A stretch of 64,000 bases of DNA, taken from NCBI GenBank assembly GCA_030734395.1, contig JAUZTG010000035.1:1-64000 (forward strand). Reading direction: 5' to 3'. Every line of letters begins with the position of its first letter. The first letter of the stretch is position 1. Shown in pieces: positions 56,094 through 64,000 of this stretch. The stretch comes from Sarocladium kiliense (lineage: Eukaryota; Ascomycota; Sordariomycetes; Hypocreales; Sarocladiaceae). The notes beneath the pieces are model-generated. The model saw only the letters and a program-made list of their open reading frames with translations, was not told the origin of the DNA and did no database searches. A program made the position numbers and the translations under genes.

Positions 56094-56659
56094 TAGCCCA
56101 TCATGAGCAACCACGAGAGCGGAGGCAGATGGTACCAGGGGTGATAGATCAGAGGTGTTATGTCAGAGCCTCAGAGGTGATCAGGTCATCGCCGTCGATG
56201 TTACGGGTGAATCTTTGTCGGCTGATGCTGAGTGAAAACGTTGACTGTAACGTAGGAGGAAACCGAAGGAATATGACACTCTTTGATTCCAGTGACAATT
56301 CGCGGTGACTATCAGTTAATAATGCACTTCAGTTGTCGGCTATTGATACCTAACTACCCATTGCCCATTCTCAATTCTGGCGTAGATCTAACTACCCATT
56401 GTCCATTCTCAATTCTGGCGTAGATCTGGCTATCCAGTCATTCATTTAACCTCTCTGATTCCGACAGTCCATAGGTCCGGTCCGGTCGATGCCGAGCTTG
56501 TCGGCGATGCGGGCCGGACGGCAAAGCTGCGAGCTATATCGGCGGCTTGGCTGGCACGGAGGCGGGCGAAGACCCGGAAGCCCACTTTGGGCGGGGCTGC
56601 TGGGGTGCGTTGCCCTTAGTGACGCGGTGCTGGTTGTTGTTGCCATTGGTTTGGCTGAG
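56094..56659. other. Intergenic after the ABC transporter, with a tandem duplication
   Basis: There is no intact gene. It contains the 38-nt tandem repeat described separately, then sequence leading into the methyltransferase relic. Confidence 0.5.
56352..56427. repeat. Tandem repeat, 38-nt unit, 2 copies
   Basis: Two head-to-tail 38-nt copies (56352-56389 and 56390-56427) beginning AACTACCCATTG differ at one base (GCC versus GTC). A recent non-coding duplication. Confidence 0.9.
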
Positions 56660-56880
56660 CACAGTACTAGAGGCCCGAACGATGACAAGCAAAACAACGG
56701 CCTTGACATTGCCCATCACTTCATGATGATGCTTTCAAATGACCAGCTGTGCGAGGCACCTACAGCCGTCCGAGTAAAGTCTTGGACGTGGGCACGGGTA
56801 CAGGCATCTGGCTAATCGAGATGGCTGATGAGTTCCCCAGCAGCCGAAATTATTGGCACAGACATCAGCCCGATTCAATA
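56660..56880 (+). pseudogene. LaeA-like SAM methyltransferase relic
   Basis: Three frames must be combined to follow the family. PNDDKQNNGLDIAHHF in one frame matches the PNDE..LDIAHH segment of LaeA-like methyltransferases. KVLDVGTGTGIWLIEMADEF in another is SAM-binding motif I. AAEIIGTDISPIQ followed by a stop is in a third. At least two frameshifts and a stop therefore break the gene, and the C-terminal half cannot be traced reliably. An intron could explain one frame change, but the second break lies within a few codons of the core fold. It is a decayed copy; the intact gene would encode a secondary-metabolism-type methyltransferase. Confidence 0.65.
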
Positions 56881-59800
56881 ACCCGTTTGTTTGTACCCAG
56901 ATTGTCAGACAATTGGCTACACAGGGATCACAGCTGGCATCGTAGTAATTGATGAGAATTATCTTGAAGAGCTATCTGTAAGCGCACGACAGGCGCTGCT
57001 CTCTGTGCGACACAGATCGTTGACAGAAATGAAGACTATAACCTGCGGAATGTTGCGTACTTGGTGTACTCCGCCACTAAGATTCAGCAACAGGGCAATG
57101 GAATAACAGCTCCAAGCCAACAGGCTCACCTTCGCCCTATGGTGCCACTATCACCCACTGTTTCGATTCCATAATGGTGAACCTCGATGCTGCGAGCGAT
57201 CTGGACATCTTCGTCCTCAAAGAAGTAATGCCCCTTTACTCAGCGCGTCCTGGAGCGTGGGTGATCAAGTCTAGTGCGTCGAAGGTAAAGGTGCAATGCT
57301 TCATTCTGATGGCGAAGGAAGCTGATTCAGGCAGATGATCTGCATGGATCGCTAGGCCACCAACTTGTGCCATTACCTGGTATCAACGTCCCGTCATGGT
57401 ATGCAGGAATCTCTTCTTGCCCAACACATCTCTCGACCTCTTAAGTGCCATTCGGAAATTGTGGTGGATAAAGTTGATGTCGTTGAGCATCAAGTACCCT
57501 GCAGCTGAGTCGGAGGTTTGGTCTCGATGTCCAGGATGTGCTATCTACCTTTTCTTAGCTGCCTTTAGACTTCCGTATTTCTCGCGGGTCGTAGCATGAT
57601 GGAACAGTATGCAATGTCTCGTATTTTTCATCTCTGTAAGGTTCTAGCAAACAGAGTTTCCCGGCGTTTCGCTGGGTATTACAAACGGTCAAATCGTGAC
57701 AGAAACCCGCAGAGGAGAAATACAAACTGGAAAGCATCAGTGGTGCCACCCCAGGTCCAACATGAACAAGACACAGTTCCTGTTCCTTCTCTTTTGATTG
57801 TGCCACAGTATTCCTCGTAGGCTAAGCTGTTCCCACGGCCATTCAAATATCGTCAAGCCTCGGTCCTGCGACCATGGTACGTCAGTTTAAAGTTCAAACA
57901 AGCGCAGCAACAGGACCCGTCGGATCCGCGTTCAAGCTCTATTTCTCTTTCGCCGTCATTACCTATGCCAAGTAACAACTCGGGAAAGTCGGCTGTGCAG
58001 AGCGGAAATTCACTAGTCATTCTTCATGCGATCTGCACGGCTGCCGACTGACATGAGACAAACGAGGGAAAAACCCACTCGAGACCTATTTGACGAAAGG
58101 CCCGAGAGTCAAATCTTACAAGAGTCAATGCTTTGAACACGAACATGGAAAAAAGATATCGCGCAGAGACAGAATCCATGGGGTGCACTTAGTCCGGGGC
58201 TGTGGCGAACATGCTTCCGCTTCCAGCTCTCGCTTTTCAAGGAACAAACTATGTAGTAATAGCCGACAACCTGGGCATTCACAAAAAGGCGACAGACAAG
58301 GTTCCTGGATACATTTTACTTAATACAACCCTGCCGAAGGACAAAAGACCAAGACCAAACTCGCCGTCTTGCCGACGCTCGCCCAGCCTTCAGATCGCCT
58401 TGGCTCATGCCCAGCAAGCACTCGGGGTCGAATGCCGGGCGGCGGGCGACCAATCCTTGGTGTGCGCTTGGACGGGGGGGTTGCTGTTGCAAACAAAGTC
58501 TGTTCTGTCACCCTGAGCGCAGCGGTTGTGTCTCACTGATTGACGGCGGACCTTCCTCCTTTCTTCGCCTTTTAACTGGTTTCATTCGGCCGGGCTGCGT
58601 GAGAACACATGAGGGAAAGACAAAGACAAAACCAATATCCTAGACCAAGTCTGGCTGTGCTGCCGGGAAGCGATGGTCTAGAGCTGGGTCCTTCTGAGGG
58701 AATTATCGGCCCTTATGTCTGGGCGGTCAATACGGGGTAACGGTTTCCCTTCCAGCGCAGCGCAGCACAGCACAGCACAAGCACTGTACAGTAGGGACAT
58801 GTGCGCCCGCTGCAGTGAGCCAGCAGTTCGGAGTAGTCAGAATAAGGATCGGTCAGCCCAGCTTCGCCTCATCCTCCCGAAAGAGGGATTCGTCAGGCGA
58901 AATGGGCATGCTCTCTCAGGGTCTATGAGGGCCTAGGTCCTGACTCGCCTGCTGTTTTACCGCCCGTCTGTCTTGGGGAGTACGGGTGCAATGTTCCAGG
59001 CCAGCGACTGTCGCGGTCGATTCCGGGCAAATTGAGGAATAAAGAGAGACAATAGGGAAGCTGGATGCACTGTACACTGCAATGCGCACGCGAGAAAAAG
59101 AGAGAGAGAGAGAGGCCTCCCGCTGCACACCACCCACCCCCTCACGGACTGCAGCCGGGCCCGGCAGAAGAGGAGGGAACATGTGCCCGTCTCCTCGTAG
59201 CAGCTTGCCTGCCACAGTCGCAGCCAGCTAGCCAGCCTGTGCCCCTGTCGCTCTCCCTCCCCTCAACTCACACGCAGGGTCCAGTTCAGAATGCAAATCG
59301 CTCATCCTGGTGTCATCATTGGCCACCGTATAAGTGTGTCGTGTGCCAGCGCCGCAAGATGGTGTACCCCGGATCTGGCGGGAGTTAACGTTGTGGCTGC
59401 AGGTAGCTTTTGCTAAGGCCAGGTACGTAGCTACATTCATTGCCTTGCATTCTCCATCCGGACCTGTGAGCTTAATGCAATGCAATGCTGCTTTCCAACA
59501 GTCACGCCTCCAGCCTTGGTGGTGTCTGTCTCACTGCTTCTCTCCTTTTCCCCCAAACAGAGCTCGCCCCCCCCCTCTCTCCCTCGTTTCCTCTCGCTCA
59601 CTCTCGGTGTCCATCTTCCAGGATTCATCGTGCGACTTCCTGGCCTTGTTCTTTAGCATCTTTCCCTTCCTGCCACCCCTCCCTGTCCGCTTTTTCGGCG
59701 ACAGCTGATCGTTTCCTTGTTCTCAAAAAAGCACGCAAATATCGGGTCCCCTTTGCGCCCACAAGGCCAGGCCCGAATCGAGTCAGTCTCAGTCGTCGTC

Positions 59801-60193
59801 GCTCTTCGCTTCTTCGGCCGTAACATCTCGCCTTCTAATACCGCACCTCTTGCTTTTCGATAAAGGTGAACAACCATCCACCCCTGCACTATTCTCCCGC
59901 CCCATGATCCCTCGCACACCCCGGTCCATCTCCCGATCTTAATAGAATGCCCAGCCCCTTGGCTCTCCTCCCTTCCCGCCTTCCATCTGTCTTTGTCCTC
60001 GTCGTTTGCTCCTCTGCTCGCCACTCGTAACGCTCATACCTGCATTCAACTTACACCAGCTCTTTGCTTTGCCTAGACGCGATAGACTTGGCGTATCTTG
60101 CGGCTCTCAAACCGCCGAGAACCGTCATCGACTTCACTCTTGCGATTTATAAATCGTCATTTCTGACGTTTCGTCTTCTTCAATTCCCCCTCG
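56881..60193. other. 3.3-kb gene-free region, ending in a pyrimidine-rich leader
   Basis: No intact gene is recognised. An open frame of about 57 codons from 57174 (containing VLKEVMPLYSARPGAWVIKS) may belong to the methyltransferase relic. Small repeats occur at 58753-58779 (CAGCG/CAGCA pentamers) and 59100-59114 (AG dinucleotides). From about 59500 to 60190 the plus strand is strongly C/T-rich, as expected for promoter and 5' untranslated sequence of the RING gene. Confidence 0.5.
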
Positions 60194-60948
60194 ATGGGCA
60201 TACTTGCAATTCGTGACAGCACCGCTGCCAGTTCAGGTTCAACTAGCAACGATGTCGGCAAGAATGTGGGAATCGTGCTGGGCTGCTTAGCAGTCCTCAT
60301 CATCATGCTGCCAATCATGTAAGCTTGAACGGTTCTGTTGCTTTGTGCAACTTGAGCTGGCAGGACATGAAGCTGACATTGTATGTCTGTCACAGCTCAA
60401 AATCGTGCAACTGCTTTCGCCCAGCACGCAATGAGGAGGAGACGCCAGCTCCAACAGCAACCACTTCGCGCAGGCGTCATCTGAACGCTGCTGAGATTAT
60501 GCGCCTCTGTGCCCTTCGCGATAGTACTAGGCCACCTCCGGAGAAGCCCATCAAGAAGAGCCTTCTCAACGCCTCAGAAGTCGAACTCGCTGCCCCCAAG
60601 ATCTCTTGGGCAAGGCTCATCGCCCGCGAGCAGCGCAAATCGACAGTCACGGTCCCTCCCAAGGCATTAATACGTGACCAGGCCACTCGCGTATCCGAAG
60701 AGGCGTCAAGTAGAACCAGCTGCTCCGAGAAGAATGGCGTCGTAACAACTGTCTCTGCGGCTGAGCAGGACGAACAGACACCAGTATGCAGTATCTGTCT
60801 CGAGGGCTACGAGGATGACGACGCCGTCCGGGAGACGGTGTGCCATCACGTATTCCACAGCTGCTGCCTGGAGCAGTGGCTCATGAAGCGTCGGAGTCAC
60901 TGTCCCTTATGTCAGGGCGATCTCAAGTTGAAACGGGAGGAGTGTTGA
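60194..60948 (+). CDS. Membrane-anchored RING-H2 finger protein (probable E3 ubiquitin ligase)
   Basis: Two exons (60194-60318 and 60396-60948) give 225 residues. A short N-terminal segment precedes one membrane span (VGIVLGCLAVLIIMLPIMIS, residues about 23-42). A basic, polar linker follows. The C-terminal RING-H2 is complete: CSICLEGYEDDDAVRE, CHHVFHSCCLEQWL, then CPLCQGDL. The order C-x2-C, C-x-H-x2-H-x2-C, C-x2-C binds two zinc ions and recruits an E2. The architecture resembles ATL-type membrane E3 ligases. Target and membrane are unknown. The start is the Met of MGILAIRDSTAASSG, which keeps the span near the N-terminus. The upstream leader is long and pyrimidine-rich. Confidence 0.88.
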
Positions 60949-61221
60949 TGCATCATTTTCAGGAGCGGGCGTTCTTATGGAGCATGGAGTTCATATTTCC
61001 TTTCCCTTCTTTCCCTCGTTTAAGCATTCCTGCTTTGAGCAATCTTCCCTTGTACGTTAGAATTTCGTGATGTGCGCCGTTTCCCCCTTGAACCCTGAGA
61101 CGAGATACTCTTCATTTGATGACCGAACATGAGAACGGGAATCGACGATCGATCTGACGCCCCCAATGCTGGCCTTTGACATATCCTTTGAATGAATGAT
61201 TGCGCCCGTTTCTTTCTCTCA

Positions 61222-62487
61222 TCAGACAACCTCAAACCAATCATCCAACTCTCTCGTCTCGCAGTACATCCACCGCATCGCGGTGTGCGAGCCCCCTAAC
61301 CTAGCGGAGTAATGTAAGATACTGAAGGACAAGTTGAAGGTCGCTATGTTCGCTATGTCCAAATGTCTCTCCTTCAAAGTTTTCCACCGCTGGTCGTCGA
61401 ATATTCCCAGGATCTCATGTCGCGGCCAGGCCTGTCCTTCCAACTCACCACTCGGTGGATCATCTGCCTCCGTGAGATCGTTCCGCATGATGACATGCGT
61501 CTTTTTCACATTTGGAAAGAAGTTGTTCTCGTCCCACACTCTAATGCCGGTTGCAGCGACAGTTCCAGCCTCGATCACCAGGGTTTGTGCTTGGCAGATG
61601 ACGGAGCTTGGGGTCGTCTCCGGGCGGATCCTGGCGTGACTTCTGCCTTGGCGATGGTGATGCGGGATGGTCCTGAAGCAGTCATCCGCGATATAGACCA
61701 TGTCCCTTTCTGGGTCGAAGGGCCGGAGCATGGTGAACGTTCTGTTTGGCTCATCGGTCATCTTGAGTTCGAGACCGTGCTTGGCCATCCAAAGGATCGT
61801 GGCGGATCTAGCTTCCTGGCTGACGTGGAAAGCTGTGGGAACCAGATCCTCGTGCCAGGCTTCCTTGACATCCGGGTTATTGATGATGGCGGTCTGACGA
61901 CGGAGGGTGCAGGTCCATACGAGGGGCTTTTGCGGTAGGTCAGGAAGGCTGAATGCCCAGATCATCATGCGTATCTCAGAAGGCAGCTTGTTGAAGAGGA
62001 AGAACGTGCTTTGCTCAACAGCGTTCTCAGGAACCCTGGGTCGAAGTCGGTATTTTCTCACAACAGGAGGTTCTTCTTCAATTGGATTCACGGCCTCCCA
62101 TAGTTCCCGAAGTGTCCTGGCTAACTCGTAACGGTTGCGTTCAGTAGCAGGGTCGTCCCTGGCTTGAGGAACTGTTTGAGATGCACTGGACTGGCCATCA
62201 CCGTCACCGGTGTCAAGCGAGTGACTGGCTCTTTCCGCTGCCATATGTTCGTCAAAGACACGGAAGATTTCCGTCATCGAAGTTGATCGTCTAACCCCTT
62301 GAGCTGTTCGAATTCGTTGTCCATGCTCGCGAAAGGTTTGGATCAATCGCTCAGGAGCCGAGACTCCGTCGTCAAGAGTCAATCCCGTTGCTGGCTCAGG
62401 TTCCTGCGAGGCTTCCACCTGATCCTGTTCCTCGAGAGGGCTGGGCGGGTCGTCAGAGTTCCTGTTCTCTTCTGGAGTGCGTTCCAT
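61222..62487 (-). CDS. 2EXR-domain protein of unknown function
   Basis: A single exon encodes 421 residues. The first 160 residues are polar and low in complexity (EENRNSDDPPSPLEEQDQVE). A 2EXR domain begins at STFFLFNKLPSEIRMMIWAF, a motif very common in Pezizomycotina proteins, and extends through DPERDMVYIADDCFRTI and FPNVKKTHVIM. No enzyme motif, signal peptide or membrane span is seen. The family is expanded and uncharacterised, possibly derived from F-box-like proteins. Function cannot be given. It faces tail-to-tail with the RING gene across about 270 nt. Confidence 0.82.
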   Translation of the reverse strand: MERTPEENRNSDDPPSPLEEQDQVEASQEPEPATGLTLDDGVSAPERLIQTFREHGQRIRTAQGVRRSTSMTEIFRVFDEHMAAERASHSLDTGDGDGQSSASQTVPQARDDPATERNRYELARTLRELWEAVNPIEEEPPVVRKYRLRPRVPENAVEQSTFFLFNKLPSEIRMMIWAFSLPDLPQKPLVWTCTLRRQTAIINNPDVKEAWHEDLVPTAFHVSQEARSATILWMAKHGLELKMTDEPNRTFTMLRPFDPERDMVYIADDCFRTIPHHHRQGRSHARIRPETTPSSVICQAQTLVIEAGTVAATGIRVWDENNFFPNVKKTHVIMRNDLTEADDPPSGELEGQAWPRHEILGIFDDQRWKTLKERHLDIANIATFNLSFSILHYSARLGGSHTAMRWMYCETRELDDWFEVV

Positions 62488-63092
62488 GTTTGGATCTGTG
62501 TGCAGGATGTATAGCCTCTGTGCTGGTCTTTGGTGGCGTTACGATAGCGTCTTGAGATCGTCGGCCTGCTTCGTCAGAAATCGGACAATTTGTGAACAGC
62601 CAAGCTGTTAAGAAGTCTTTGATGCTTTCGATGACTTTGATGATGAATGGTGAGGAGGAAAAGAGGCGAGAGCGAGGGGATCATGACGGAATCTGCTGCT
62701 CATGGCTGCGGGCGGGGTACGAGAACTTTATGCATGATAAGGCTGCATGCAGGTTTCAGCTCTGTGAAGCCGTACGATAATACAGGTTTTCACCGGATGA
62801 GCCCTCCAAGCGCCTCGATCTAGAAACCTTTCCAGCATCACTTGGGTGCTCGTCCTTAGCGCGAAGCACGATAGTCTCGATACCCGCTCCACAGTCAGCT
62901 AATAGATTCGGAAAAGGCCGCAAGTGCCGGGACTATGCCACGAAGGTTGACGACAATTCAGTGATGGGCTGATAACGGGTGTTGGGAACATTTCATTGGT
63001 TCATTCTGATGCTTCCGATGCAACGTAAACTGACATACCCTTCACCCTTCCTTACTCATCCCATCATACAGAATCCCACCCTTCCCAGCAGT
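62488..63092. other. Intergenic, 2EXR promoter and 3' flank of thiolase
   Basis: About 600 nt with no supported gene. The frame at 62592-62780 has no domain. Confidence 0.55.
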
Positions 63093-63975
63093 CTAAAACC
63101 TCGCCTCAACCTTCTGCTCCGTGTCCTGCAACGCCCACTCACTAGTCTTCGCCCTACTCCTCACACTCGTAGCCTGCTCCTTGGTGAAGCCCTTTGCCTC
63201 CGTCGCAGGGTTATATCCCAGCTTGTTCCTCCTGCCAACCTCCTTATCATCCACGACGGGCGCAGCCTTGCCATCTGCACGCTTGTAAACCGACACGACG
63301 ACGGCACCGCCAAGACCAAGGTTATGCTGCAGACAGACGGAGGTGTTGGGCACGTTGCGGTTGTTGGCCCAGCCGCGGAGGTGCCAGACTAGTTCGGCGC
63401 ATTGGGCGATGCCGGTTGCGCCGAGGGGGTGGCCCTTGGAGATGAGGCCGCCGGAGGGGTTGATGACATACTTGCCCCCGTAGGTGATGTCGCCGTTGCG
63501 GACGAGCTCGTGAGCCTTGCCCTTGGGGCAGAGACCTAGGGCGTCAATGACAACCATCTCATTCGCGCTGAAGCAATCATGAAGCTCAACGATCTGCGCA
63601 TCCGAAGACTTAACACCAGCCTCCTCCGTAGCCTCCTTAACAGCATACTGTGTCATCTCATAGCCCATCAAGTCAATAGCGCTCTTGGAGAACAAGCTCG
63701 GCGCATCAGTAGCCAGGCATTGGCCAGCGATCTGGATGGCCTGCTCCTTGAGGTGAGGGCGGGCGTCGAGGAACGCCTGGGAGACGATGATGGCTGCGGC
63801 ACCGCCGTCTGAGGTTGGGCAGCATTGGAGCTTGGTGAGAGGCTCGTGGATCATGGGGGCGTTCTTGACTTGGTCGAGGGTGTAGACCTGTTGGAACTGG
63901 GAGTAGGGGTTCTTGGGGGAGTGAGCGTGGTTCACGCGGGCGATCTCAGCAAAGTCCTCGGCCTTTGCGCCGTAC
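63093..63975 (-). CDS. SCP2-type thiolase, 3' part only
   Basis: The last exon starts after a ...AAACAG acceptor at 63976-63978, and earlier exons lie beyond the window. The fragment encodes about 294 residues beginning YGAKAEDFAEIARVNHAHSP. Features of the SCP-x/thiolase-II group are NPYSQFQQVYTLDQV, CCPTSDGGAAAIIVS, the HDCF motif (VELHDCFSANE), a GGLISKGHPLGATGIAQ loop with the catalytic His, and CLQHNLGLGGA with the second cysteine. It would cleave 3-ketoacyl-CoAs, probably in peroxisomes. The C-terminus ends QKVEARF, so there is no fused SCP2 domain and no SKL-type signal. Confidence 0.9.
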
Positions 63976-64000
63976 CTGTTTACATCATCGCGATCAGTAT

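Noticed and set aside
58753..59114. Short CAGCG/CAGCA and AG repeats as a functional element
   Set aside because: Simple-sequence tracts typical of fungal intergenic DNA; nothing else supports a role.
61334..61938. Plus-strand open frames opposite the 2EXR gene
   Set aside because: They are antisense shadows of a 421-codon frame that contains a recognisable 2EXR domain.

Overview
The window is nuclear DNA of a filamentous ascomycete (Pezizomycotina). Most genes are split by short introns of roughly 50-90 nt with GT(A/G)AGT donors and CTAAC- or CTGAC-like branch points. The families are typical of these fungi: a Tfb4 TFIIH subunit, ARP3, a taspase-like Ntn hydrolase, an ATX1 copper chaperone, a CCG-9-type trehalose phosphorylase/synthase, a PDR-type ABC transporter and a 2EXR-domain protein. 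I cannot assign class or genus from sequence alone. No transposon, CRISPR array or RNA gene was recognised.

Positions 493-28787 hold a compact catabolic-type cluster of 15 genes. In order they are: an FAH-family hydrolase (-), an SDR (-), a zinc alcohol dehydrogenase (+), a SnoaL-like protein (-), an MFE-2-like SDR (-), a five-exon SDR (+), two divergent ABM/EthD-like dimeric-barrel proteins (- and +), cytochrome P450 no. 1 (+), a NADPH-cytochrome P450 reductase (+), an MFS sugar-type transporter (+), an SDR (-), cytochrome P450 no. 2 (-), a two-domain extradiol dioxygenase (-) and a TfdB/phenol-hydroxylase-like flavoprotein monooxygenase (+). My inference is uptake and oxidation of an aromatic compound. 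The P450s with their own reductase, and the flavoprotein, would hydroxylate the ring or side chain. The dehydrogenases would process alcohol or diol intermediates. The extradiol enzyme would open a catechol by meta cleavage, and the FAH-type enzyme would process the ring-opened product. The substrate is unknown, and no cluster transcription factor is visible.

Positions 29489-43470 are housekeeping genes: Tfb4, taspase-like hydrolase (-), ARP3, an ADH1/ADH3-type alcohol dehydrogenase with an optional mitochondrial presequence (-), ATX1 (-) and trehalose phosphorylase/synthase (-). From 45927 come a 1044-residue GT28/UGT sterol-glucosyltransferase-like protein (-), a full-length PDR ABC transporter (+), a broken LaeA-like methyltransferase relic, a 4-kb stretch without an intact gene, a membrane-anchored RING-H2 protein (+), a 2EXR protein (-) and the 3' part of an SCP2-type thiolase (-) cut by the window edge.

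The most unusual direct observation is in P450 no. 1. Its reading frame is restored only by one GC-AG intron and one AT-AC intron with a U2-like ATAAGT donor. The AT-AC intron lies just before the heme-binding loop, at a site where the paralogous P450 no. 2 has no intron. Exon models were joined by hand from frame continuity, splice consensus and family alignment from memory; none is backed by transcript data.
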